Positions 6,025 to 12,735 of a DNA stretch of 22,408 nt are shown here, piece after piece; position 1 is the first letter of the stretch; every line of letters starts with the position of its first letter. The notes beneath the pieces are model-generated. The model searched no databases. It was not told the origin of the DNA and was given only the letters and a program-made list of their open reading frames with translations. Made by a program: the position numbers and the translations under genes. The DNA is from a virus: IMG/VR virus record IMGVR_UViG_3300042319_001147, positions 1 to 22,408 of that record. The stretch is one strand, 5' to 3'.

Positions 6025-7158
6025 ATGGGTAAAGAGATACTAAAAATGAGCAAGGATGAGACGATATATCTACTGGATATGTTATATAACTTTTATAAGC
6101 CACTAGACACACTACAGAAGTACTACATGAAAAGAAAGTATGAAAGGTTGGAAAAAATAAACTTTGATGACTATAAAGATAGAATATTTGATGATAATAA
6201 TATCGACCCATCTACAATGGATATCGAGATTAGAGATATAGATGAGAGTATATTTAATAGTATAGTTCAATCTATAACATCTATATCAATCGAGAGTCAG
6301 ATTGGTAGGAGACTAAACCTTGTTGTTGTTGATAGAACTACAGATAGGTATATTGGATTTATCAGACTAGCATCACCTGTGTCTAGTATACTTGGTCGTA
6401 ACCTTTTACTGAATAACAAAAAGACACCTATGACTAAGATAAACAAGCATATTTACTCAGGATCGATTATAGTTCCAGTACAACCATTTGGTTATAATTG
6501 TCTAGGTGGTAAGTTATTAGCGCTTATATGTGTATCAAATCAAGCTAAGGATATGTTCAATAAAAAGTATGGTAGTGATATATGTATGTTTGAGACTACA
6601 TCATTATACGCTGATATAAAGTCTTCAAGTCAGTATGATGGATTGGAACCATATATTAAAAGAAACGGTAAGACAAATACTGATATGTTACTATTCCCAA
6701 ATGATGATGTCTACATACCTTTTAGGAACCTGTTGAGAAAGTACTATGCTCAAGATAGGTTTGGTGGGTCAATCGCTAATAACACATCGGGTCCAAAAAA
6801 GCATGAGTATACAAAAGGAGTCAGGATACTTGAGATGCATGTAAAGGAGATCTGTACAGATATGGTCTACAAGATGGAAGAGCTAAAGTCAATGATGAAG
6901 ATAAAGTCAAGAAAAAATTACTACTACTCTACACTAGGTAACGATAACAGCTTTAGTTATATCTCAAGTGATGGATATATGGTACTAAATAACAACAATA
7001 AGGAAAAGTTTGATATAAGTAAAATGATAGAGTGGTGGAAGGTTAAGTCATCGAGTAGATATAATAAACTAAAATCAAAAAATATACTAAAAAGCGAGCT
7101 AGAGTTTTATACACGTAAAGGTATCAACTCTGGATTGAACTTTGATATGATAAGATAA
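6025..7158 (+). CDS. DruA-like (DUF4338) protein
   Basis: The central part resembles the DUF4338/DruA family (PF14236), named for the Druantia defence protein and also found in phages. Family-like segments in order: IGRRLNLVVVDRTTDRYIG (about 96-114), FIRLASPVSSILGRN, SGSIIVPVQPFGYNCLGGKL, KYGSDICMFETTS and SSQYDGLEPYIKRNGKT. The family's biochemical activity is not something I can state; a DNA-processing role is often suspected. Residues about 245-377 are basic and lysine-rich and may bind nucleic acid. The gene sits alone between terL and a homing endonuclease, is followed after 2 bp by a 70-nt cloverleaf, and the whole unit is bracketed by 17-bp repeats, so it is probably mobile DNA. An alternative start is Met8. 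Assignment is from remembered family patterns only. Confidence 0.65.
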   Translation: MGKEILKMSKDETIYLLDMLYNFYKPLDTLQKYYMKRKYERLEKINFDDYKDRIFDDNNIDPSTMDIEIRDIDESIFNSIVQSITSISIESQIGRRLNLVVVDRTTDRYIGFIRLASPVSSILGRNLLLNNKKTPMTKINKHIYSGSIIVPVQPFGYNCLGGKLLALICVSNQAKDMFNKKYGSDICMFETTSLYADIKSSSQYDGLEPYIKRNGKTNTDMLLFPNDDVYIPFRNLLRKYYAQDRFGGSIANNTSGPKKHEYTKGVRILEMHVKEICTDMVYKMEELKSMMKIKSRKNYYYSTLGNDNSFSYISSDGYMVLNNNNKEKFDISKMIEWWKVKSSSRYNKLKSKNILKSELEFYTRKGINSGLNFDMIR

Positions 7159-7160
7159 TA

Positions 7161-7230
7161 AGCGGGGGTAGCATATAGTAATGCTATCAACATCCAGTTG
7201 ATAGAAGGTTTGTCGTAAAACCCCACCGCT
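7161..7230 (+). ncRNA. Cloverleaf-like structured RNA after the DruA-like gene
   Basis: Closing stem AGCGG (7161-7165) pairs with CCGCT (7226-7230), extended by GGGT (7166-7169) with ACCC (7220-7223). Inside are AGCAT/ATGCT (7170-7174, 7181-7185), ATCAAC/GTTGAT (7186-7191, 7197-7202) and, as an alternative to the extension, GGTTT/AAACC (7207-7211, 7218-7222). The four-arm outline and length are tRNA-like. It is probably not a working tRNA: the second loop lacks U33, the first lacks GG, the last lacks TTC, and no CCA follows. It ends 2 bp before the next start codon, so it could control that gene, be a guide-like or processed RNA of the cassette, or be a decayed tRNA. Confidence 0.6.
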
Positions 7231-7231
7231 C

Positions 7232-7248
7232 TATGATAAAAAAGAAAA
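7232..7248 (+). repeat. 17-bp direct repeat, right end of DruA-like cassette
   Basis: Exact second copy of TATGATAAAAAAGAAAA, overlapping the first codons of the GIY-YIG gene and lying 1 bp after the cloverleaf. Excision between the two copies would place this gene's ATG in an ATGA overlap with the terL stop, the normal spacing style in this genome. Confidence 0.75.
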
Positions 7249-7556
7249 AGAGTACATACTTTGTTTATAATATCATACATAATGGTAAGGTAGTTTATGT
7301 TGGTAGAACTACAAATATTAAAACAAGACAAGCTAGACATAACTTAGATTATAAGAAAGGTATAAAGAAAACTCTTTATGACTTCTTAAGATTAGAGGGT
7401 GTTGAGGTGATTAAACTAAATCCGATTATAGAGTATAAAGAAAAGATACACTCTAAAAGATTTGAGATGTATCTACTTCTTATCAACTACTTTGAAAATG
7501 ATATGAAGCTTACCTTAAAACAAAGGATACCGAACATTTCCGATTTAGCAAGATAA
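7233..7556 (+). CDS. GIY-YIG endonuclease, free-standing
   Basis: Compact 107-residue nuclease. Motifs are YFVYNIIHNG (9-18), VVYVGRT (20-26), the catalytic Arg at about 32 (NIKTRQARH) and the metal-binding Glu at about 78 (KRFEMYLLLIN). No separate DNA-recognition domain is present. It is the third GIY-YIG gene in the window, with only family-level similarity to the others. Its first 16 bases are part of the 17-bp repeat that also lies at the end of terL, implying it was formerly next to terL. A terL-adjacent site is typical for homing genes, since terL is conserved among relatives. Confidence 0.82.
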   Translation: MIKKKKSTYFVYNIIHNGKVVYVGRTTNIKTRQARHNLDYKKGIKKTLYDFLRLEGVEVIKLNPIIEYKEKIHSKRFEMYLLLINYFENDMKLTLKQRIPNISDLAR

Positions 7557-7567
7557 GGATAAAGAAT

Positions 7568-8044
7568 ATGAAAGAATTTAAATATATAAAAGGGTATGAG
7601 GGTCTATACCAAATAAACATAGATGGTGTGGTCAGAAGAGTACACAAAGACCATAGATCACAACCATATAAGATATTAAAAATATCTATAAGAAATGGTT
7701 ACTACTTCTATACTCTATCTGGTAAAAAATATAACCTACACAGGCTGTTGATGATAAACTATACTAATAATCCAGATAATCTTCCTTGTGTCAATCATAT
7801 AGATGGTAACAGGCTAAACAATGATATCAGTAATCTAGAGTGGTGTACCTATAAACACAACACCAGACATGCTTATAAGATCGGTAACATGATACCCAAG
7901 GATAGAGCAATAACTGATAAACAGATAAAAGATATAATAAATATGAGGGCAACCGGCACTAAACCAGGTGTGATATCAAAGATGTATGGTGTGAGTTATA
8001 CTACCATATATAGAGTCTGTAAAGGTATAAGAGCATATAAATAG
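7568..8044 (+). CDS. NUMOD4-HNH homing endonuclease
   Basis: Residues 1-40 form a NUMOD4 motif (FKYIKGYEGLYQINIDGVVR). An HNH domain follows: LHRLLM with H58, the central CVNHIDGNRLNND (N76, H77), and ISNLEWCTYKHN with the terminal Asn (about 89-98). The C-terminal ~45 residues (TDKQIKDIINMRATG, then VISKMYGVSYTTIYRVCKG) form a helix-turn-helix that would recognise the target. Domain order and 158-residue length match phage homing endonucleases of this class. An SD-like AAGGATAAAG lies upstream, unusual for this genome and a hint of foreign origin. It is 11 bp after the GIY-YIG gene. Confidence 0.88.
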   Translation: MKEFKYIKGYEGLYQINIDGVVRRVHKDHRSQPYKILKISIRNGYYFYTLSGKKYNLHRLLMINYTNNPDNLPCVNHIDGNRLNNDISNLEWCTYKHNTRHAYKIGNMIPKDRAITDKQIKDIINMRATGTKPGVISKMYGVSYTTIYRVCKGIRAYK

Positions 8045-8048
8045 AACT

Positions 8049-8294
8049 ATGATAGATGAAGAGAAAGAACAGATATGGTTGTATATATCAAGAGGATATA
8101 CCTTCACAACAGAATATGTTGGTGGTGACTTAGCTATAAGATGGTTCGCTTATTATAAAGACATAGAGATAGGTCACGGACTTACAGATGAGATATACAA
8201 CTATGATGATATTATAAATGTTTGGAAGACACACTGGAGAGACAGAGTGATAGGAAAAATAATATACGAGTATAAAAATTATTACACAAAATGA
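8049..8294 (+). CDS. Unknown 81-residue protein
   Basis: Small protein rich in aromatic residues (YISRGYTFTTEYVGGDL, IRWFAYYKDIEIG, VWKTHWRDRV). I do not recognise a family. It starts 4 bp after the HNH gene and overlaps the next gene's ATG by 4 bp, so it is translated as part of the rightward operon. It may be a structural accessory, since the next gene belongs to the tail module, or part of the mobile block before it. Confidence 0.6.
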   Translation: MIDEEKEQIWLYISRGYTFTTEYVGGDLAIRWFAYYKDIEIGHGLTDEIYNYDDIINVWKTHWRDRVIGKIIYEYKNYYTK

Positions 8295-8917
8295 TTATAG
8301 AAGAAGTAAAGTTCCCACAATCTTGGGATGAGATAACCATCAAGGTTTGGAAAGAGATGAACGAGGTTCAGAGTGAATATGAATCAACAAAGACTATTGA
8401 AAGGATGTCTATCATAACTGATATTGACCCAGAAGAGATAAGAGCGTTATCCTTCACAGAGTTTGGTAAGTTTCAACAGAAGCTGTCTTTCTTAAATAGC
8501 AGTATAACAAATGAAGTAAAGACTACTTTTGTTTTAGGTAACAAAGAATATGGTATGATACCAAACCTAGACCTTATAAGTGCTGGTGAGTGGATTGATG
8601 CTGAAAACTGGAAAGAAAAACCTGTTGATAACATACACCTTTACGCTGCTTTAATATACAGACCTATCACTAAAAAAAATGATGATGGTACTTATGAGAT
8701 TGAACCACACACGGTTCACGGGTTTATGTCGCGAGCCGAAAGGTTCAACAATGAACTACCTATAACAACCATTTATGGATCTGTTCTTTTTTTTTCAGCT
8801 TTAGGGATGGTCTCTATGGAGAGTATAACGGAATATTTGGTTCAGCTCCAGAAGAAGGAATTGAAGAAGACGAAGAAAACTCAAACCCGACCTCGTACGA
8901 AGAAGCGAAACAAATGA
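8291..8917 (+). CDS. Tail assembly chaperone, short product
   Basis: The sequence has the pattern of siphophage tail assembly chaperones (G-type): residues 7-70 read FPQSWDEITIKVWKEMNE, then IERMSIITDIDPEEIRAL and FTEFGKFQQKLSFL. Such proteins bind the tape measure protein during tail assembly. The last ~40 residues, after a run of nine T at 8787-8795, are lysine/arginine-rich and look like an out-of-frame tail (KKELKKTKKTQTRPRTKKRNK). In the -1 frame a well-formed domain continues to 9069, as expected for the G/G-T frameshift. The gene lies unusually far from the tape measure gene (about 8.8 kb). An alternative is a homopolymer indel in the sequence. Confidence 0.7.
   Translation: MIIEEVKFPQSWDEITIKVWKEMNEVQSEYESTKTIERMSIITDIDPEEIRALSFTEFGKFQQKLSFLNSSITNEVKTTFVLGNKEYGMIPNLDLISAGEWIDAENWKEKPVDNIHLYAALIYRPITKKNDDGTYEIEPHTVHGFMSRAERFNNELPITTIYGSVLFFSALGMVSMESITEYLVQLQKKELKKTKKTQTRPRTKKRNK
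8788..8794 (+). promoter_or_regulatory. -1 frameshift slippery site T_TTT_TTT
   Basis: The zero-frame codons are CTT TTT TTT TCA (8786-8797), so the heptamer T TTT TTT lies in the correct register for -1 slippage. Translation would resume with TTC at 8794. The -1 frame is open from 8755 to its stop at 9067-9069. Confidence 0.65.
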
Positions 8918-9069
8918 GGTTTCATAAAGACTTTGGATTATATCATATGTTAGCAAAGATAGCTGATGGTGATTATCTAAAGATACAAGAACTTTATAAA
9001 GAACCTATCAAAGCTATATTCAATCACTTAGCTTACATATCAGCTGGTGGTGTAAAACTTAAGTCATAA
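8794..9069 (+). CDS. Tail assembly chaperone, frameshift extension (T part)
   Basis: Read one base back from the chaperone frame, this gives 91 more residues, for a fusion of about 259. It begins FSFRDGLYGEYNGIFGSAP, passes an acidic linker (EEGIEEDEENSNP) and ends in a compact domain (HKDFGLYHMLAKIADGDYL, KIQELYKEPIKAIFNHLAY). This fits the T-type extension that links chaperone to tail proteins. Only an internal Met at 8914 could start it alone, without the linker. The coding quality of this frame is better than the last 40 codons of the zero frame. The whole fused product would span 8291-9069. Confidence 0.65.
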   Translation, partial: FSFRDGLYGEYNGIFGSAPEEGIEEDEENSNPTSYEEAKQMRFHKDFGLYHMLAKIADGDYLKIQELYKEPIKAIFNHLAYISAGGVKLKS

Positions 9070-9091
9070 TAAACAAACAAAAATATCAAAA

Positions 9092-9099
9092 CATATAAA
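9092..9099 (+). promoter_or_regulatory. CATATAAA promoter candidate
   Basis: CATATAAA in the 32-bp gap before the gene at 9102, ending 2 bp before the ATG. If it is a -10 element the transcript would be nearly leaderless for this gene. Confidence 0.35.
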
Positions 9100-9101
9100 A
9101 T

Positions 9102-9566
9102 ATGAACTATCTATCAATAAACGGAATCGAGAACATACTTAGTCAGTTTGTAGAAGCAGACCCGAACTTAAAGCAGTTTGGATTTGGTCAGTTATACAAT
9201 CAAGGTGGTGAACCTAAAGTAAAACAAGTTTACCCTGGTTTATGGGCTCAACTTACAACATCAACTACACAAGGCGATTATGAGATAAACAGAACTTTTC
9301 AGATACTTATCTATGATGTACCTTTTGAGAATCATAATAAAGTTATATCTGATTGTGAAGAATATGCTTTTAGACTTATCAGATTCTTAAGACTAAACTC
9401 TGATGACTTTTATCTATTTGGTAATCCTGTCATAAATCCTTTTACAGATAAGTTCTTAGATGATGTTTGTGGTGTTATAGTAGATCTTACTATAGCAACA
9501 AATATGGAAAGTTCAAACTGCGAGGATCCAGTATATAACTTTAATATAAAAACTAATAACGTATAA
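9102..9566 (+). CDS. Tail terminator / tail completion protein
   Basis: At 154 residues, with alternating strands and helices (LWAQLTTSTTQGDYEINRTF, FQILIYDVP, ISDCEEYAFRLIRFL, GVIVDLTIATNM), it resembles the small tail terminator proteins that cap the tail tube and join it to the head. The call rests on size, secondary-structure pattern and neighbours (chaperone before, HK97 gp10-like gene after the fibre gene). I see no decisive motif. It overlaps the next gene by 1 bp (TAATG). Confidence 0.5.
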   Translation: MNYLSINGIENILSQFVEADPNLKQFGFGQLYNQGGEPKVKQVYPGLWAQLTTSTTQGDYEINRTFQILIYDVPFENHNKVISDCEEYAFRLIRFLRLNSDDFYLFGNPVINPFTDKFLDDVCGVIVDLTIATNMESSNCEDPVYNFNIKTNNV

Positions 9567-10735
9567 TGAGAAGAAGAATAGGTGTTTCACAAAACAATAA
9601 CTTACAAGCTGATAGTCTTGAGATAAACAACGGTCTTACAGCATCACTTAAACTTACTTATGATGGTTCAAGTGATATAACATTTAAACTACCAGCTACT
9701 GATGGTTCAAATGGTTGGGCTTTGAAAACAGATGGTTCTGGTAGTCTTTCATTTGGAGCAGTATCAACAAGTGGTGGCTCACAGAGCTTACAGGAAGTAA
9801 CAACTATCGGTAACACTACTAGTAACAATATTCAGTTTGGTTCTGGTGTTGGTATAGTCTTAAATAACGGCTCTATATTAAGAGAAGGAACTATAGATGC
9901 TGGTCTTGGTGGTACAAAAGGTATCGCTCAAATATGTTCTGTTGGTTATGAGTTGAAGTGGGAAGCTGGTGTAGAATATGTTATGAATAACAATGGTAAC
10001 GCTATTAGACACTCTTTATATAACTTTACAACTACACCAACATCAACTGATGATACTGATAAAGGATATTATGTTGGTAGTCTTTGGTCTTTAGATGATA
10101 TGACAACTTATATATGTACAGATGCTACATCTGGATCTGCTTCTTGGTCTTTATATAACTATGGTGCTACTCAAAGATATATTGGTGAAGAGTATGGTGG
10201 TGGTATAATAGGTGCTTTATGGTATGATGGTACAGAACAGAAAGGTTTAATTCTAGCTACTCAAACCTTCGGCCCCATGCCCTGGTCGAACGTAACAGGA
10301 GCTACTGCTGGTGCTTCATCATCAACCGATGGTTACGCTAATACTCAAATGATAATTAATCAAGTAGGTCATGTCTCCTCAGCCGCTAAGGTATGTGATG
10401 ACTATGTGTCTGGTACATATAGTGATTGGTACTTAGGCTCACCTGAAGAGTTTCAAATGACTATGACCAATGCTAGAACTATAAACATGATATGGGGTAT
10501 AGGAGGTTACACTCAGGTTCCATACTCATTAACTCAGTCAATATCCTATGGATACTCACCGTATGCGGGTCCTACTACCGGTGGTATAAATCCTTTAGCT
10601 TACTACTGGACTTCTACAGAGTACTGGACTAATGGATTGAATGCGTGGTGGGTCTCTTTTGGTCTCGCAACCGGATTTTCAGCTCAAATAAAGTCTGATG
10701 TGACTAGATATGTAAGACCAATGAGAAGGTTATAA
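9566..10735 (+). CDS. Fibre-like protein with C-terminal C-type-lectin-like domain
   Basis: The N-terminal part has short beta repeats common in phage fibres (LKLTYDGSSDITFKLPATDG, NGWALKTDGSGSLSFG). Residues about 200-389 look like a DUF1566/Lcl-type C-type lectin fold: GGGIIGALWYDGTEQKGLI, DGYANTQ, AAKVCDDYVSGTYSDWYLGS, AYYWTSTEYWTNG, NAWWVSFG and the ending RYVRPMRR. It is probably a receptor-binding protein exposed on the virion. From about 10260 the codon use is more GC-rich than in flanking genes, suggesting a swapped tip. This fold is a common target of diversity-generating retroelements; no reverse transcriptase is in the window. Confidence 0.7.
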   Translation: MRRRIGVSQNNNLQADSLEINNGLTASLKLTYDGSSDITFKLPATDGSNGWALKTDGSGSLSFGAVSTSGGSQSLQEVTTIGNTTSNNIQFGSGVGIVLNNGSILREGTIDAGLGGTKGIAQICSVGYELKWEAGVEYVMNNNGNAIRHSLYNFTTTPTSTDDTDKGYYVGSLWSLDDMTTYICTDATSGSASWSLYNYGATQRYIGEEYGGGIIGALWYDGTEQKGLILATQTFGPMPWSNVTGATAGASSSTDGYANTQMIINQVGHVSSAAKVCDDYVSGTYSDWYLGSPEEFQMTMTNARTINMIWGIGGYTQVPYSLTQSISYGYSPYAGPTTGGINPLAYYWTSTEYWTNGLNAWWVSFGLATGFSAQIKSDVTRYVRPMRRL

Positions 10736-10736
10736 T

Positions 10737-11183
10737 ATGGACTTAAAAACAATCATAGAAGAAGCCTCAGACAATTGGGGTAGAGAAACCGTCGCTGCTA
10801 TACTTAAAAGGATAGATTCTATACCTATAAAGTGGAACGGAACTTTAAGAAGGTCTATATCATATGAACAAGATGGTACAGATATCACTTTCAATATGAC
10901 TGACTATGGTAAGTTTATTGATGAAGGTGTAAGTGGTACAAAAATAAAAAGAGATACGCCTTATTCTTTTAGAGGTAACTATAAAGGAACTGCCTACTTT
11001 GTAAAAGACTGGGCTTTATCTAAAGGTAAAAATCCGTGGGCTATTGCTCGTGTTATACAAAAGGAGGGTATAAAAGCTAGACCTTTTTTCAACTCGGTTA
11101 TAGAATCAAGAGTACCAGATCTTGAGCCACTCATCGCTCAAGCTGTTGAAGATTATATCACATCAAAACTATCAGGAGAATAA
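10737..11183 (+). CDS. HK97 gp10-like head-tail connector/neck protein
   Basis: This 148-residue protein has the gp10-like layout: N-terminal helix, then RRSISYEQDGTDITFNMTDY, then GKFIDEGVSGTKIKRDTPYS near the middle, and a C-terminal GIKARPFFNSVIESR followed by a helix. The phrases YGKFIDEGVSGT and ARPFF are typical of this family in Bacteroidota phages. It acts at the head-tail joint. It starts 1 bp after the fibre gene, so the fibre gene splits the usual pairing of tail terminator and gp10. Confidence 0.65.
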   Translation: MDLKTIIEEASDNWGRETVAAILKRIDSIPIKWNGTLRRSISYEQDGTDITFNMTDYGKFIDEGVSGTKIKRDTPYSFRGNYKGTAYFVKDWALSKGKNPWAIARVIQKEGIKARPFFNSVIESRVPDLEPLIAQAVEDYITSKLSGE

Positions 11184-11203
11184 ACATCTTTATTCTACTT
11201 TTA

Positions 11204-11211
11204 CATATAAA
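11204..11211 (+). promoter_or_regulatory. CATATAAA promoter candidate
   Basis: CATATAAA in the 43-bp gap before the gene at 11227, 15 bp upstream of its ATG and followed by GAAAAAGG. Confidence 0.4.
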
Positions 11212-11226
11212 GAAAAAGGTTTTTAA

Positions 11227-12735
11227 ATGATAACTATAATAAGTCAAAAAAACACAAACACTTTTCATCCAGTAGCTAACCCTATAAATATAACCGTAAA
11301 CTCAAACAACTCTGGTAAGTGTAACTTTAGATATGTTTGTGATATAAGAATAAACGGATCATCTGTTTTCAAAGATAAGTTATTCCCTGACCCAGCTACT
11401 GGTTATGGATTCTTTCAACTAAACAGAATCTTACAAGACTATATTGAAAACTTTGTACCTAAGACAGCACCTACAACCTACTTCAGTGCTGCTGCTGATG
11501 GTACCGCACCTGATTCAGTAGTATCAGTTCAGTGTTTATTCGGTGAAGAGTATGACTCAACCACAAACTGCTCTGGTGTAGTTTCACAATATTTAGGATT
11601 AGCTACTTCAAACCTTTTTTACGCTTTTAATGGTGCTATTGACTATGAAAGTTTTTTGACTTGGAACTATACCGAGTATATCGGTTTTTGGTTTAATGCT
11701 TTAGGTAGTACAAAGTTTCTTACAAACTCACCGAGAGAAGTTGAAGTTACTTTTAATGAGCCTTATTATTTAGAGTTTATGAGCCTTACAGCACCAACTA
11801 TATCGTCAGGATTTTTCTCCGAGTATGTAGCTATAAGACAGGTTTTACAAATGAAAGATGGTTCAACACAAACAAATATCTTTAATAGCAGTACTTTAGC
11901 GTCTAGAAGAAGATTTAGAATAGGTGTGGGTCCTCTTGATATAAACAGGATACTTGGAGTATCTATAGTTGATGATAGTGTAAAATCATATACTATACAA
12001 CTTGTGTGGGTTCGTGATTTAACTCCTTCTACACCACTAGTCTTAAACACACTATCTGAGATATTTACATTTAAAGTAGTAAGACCTCAAACCTTTTCAA
12101 CAAGATTAGGATTTATAGGTAGACTAGGTTCTATGGAATCATTTACCTTTTTTCACAGAAACACAAAGTCTTTCAACATAACAAGATCTTCTTATAATAA
12201 GCTACTTCAAACAAATTATTCTGGTTCACTTACATATCAAGTCGGTGATAGGTCAGCTTCTACATATAATATACAAGCTGTTGAAAATCATAAAGTAGCT
12301 ACTTATTGTTCAAGAGATATGAGTGAGTTTTTATATGAGATGTGGTTATCTGGTGATGTTTGGGTTTATGACCTACCAGAGATTATATGTTTTCACACAT
12401 ATACATACAGCTCTCAGTTATTCTTAGTCGCTAATAGCGATGACCATGGTTTAAAAGTTGGTGATGTTATATTTGTTCTTTTAGAAAATGACCCTTCATC
12501 AGCTACTTATACACAGATGGTAAAGAAAACTATAACATCAGTTAATGGTAGGATTATAGATGTTGGTCTCAACGGGACAACAACATATTCTGGTTGGATA
12601 TACAAAGATGTATCTTGGAGAAGACTACCTATAATTATAAGTGATAACAACATCGAGGTAAAACAAAAGCTGACAAAGCCTATTGAATATTCACTATCAT
12701 ATTCAGCAGCTTATAATAAATATACATCTATATAA
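11227..12735 (+). CDS. Tail structural protein, 502 residues
   Basis: A beta-rich protein with no signal peptide. The N-terminal ~100 residues (NITVNSNNSGKCNFRYVCDI, INGSSVFKDKLFPDP, GYGFFQLNRILQDYIENFVP) resemble a conserved segment I associate with tail-tip or baseplate proteins of Bacteroidota phages. Its stop overlaps the next gene's ATG (TAATG-type), suggesting that the two large proteins are made together. Either distal tail protein or major tail-associated protein is possible. A major tail tube protein is not otherwise obvious in this window. Confidence 0.6.
   Translation: MITIISQKNTNTFHPVANPINITVNSNNSGKCNFRYVCDIRINGSSVFKDKLFPDPATGYGFFQLNRILQDYIENFVPKTAPTTYFSAAADGTAPDSVVSVQCLFGEEYDSTTNCSGVVSQYLGLATSNLFYAFNGAIDYESFLTWNYTEYIGFWFNALGSTKFLTNSPREVEVTFNEPYYLEFMSLTAPTISSGFFSEYVAIRQVLQMKDGSTQTNIFNSSTLASRRRFRIGVGPLDINRILGVSIVDDSVKSYTIQLVWVRDLTPSTPLVLNTLSEIFTFKVVRPQTFSTRLGFIGRLGSMESFTFFHRNTKSFNITRSSYNKLLQTNYSGSLTYQVGDRSASTYNIQAVENHKVATYCSRDMSEFLYEMWLSGDVWVYDLPEIICFHTYTYSSQLFLVANSDDHGLKVGDVIFVLLENDPSSATYTQMVKKTITSVNGRIIDVGLNGTTTYSGWIYKDVSWRRLPIIISDNNIEVKQKLTKPIEYSLSYSAAYNKYTSI

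Noticed and set aside
5972-6211. Leftward 79-codon ORF opposite the terL end and the DruA-like gene
   Set aside because: Antisense shadow; composition (Tyr, Ser, Phe-rich) reflects the reverse of Lys-rich coding DNA.
7161-7230. Functional phage tRNA
   Set aside because: Arms fit in outline, but U33, D-loop GG and T-loop TTC are absent and the acceptor stem has a mismatch; kept as an RNA of unknown type.
7107-7340. Leftward 77-codon ORF across the cloverleaf and GIY-YIG start
   Set aside because: Crosses two recognised features on the plus strand and has no initiation signal.
11766-12050. Leftward 94-codon ORF within the 502-residue tail gene
   Set aside because: Antisense to a well-supported structural gene.
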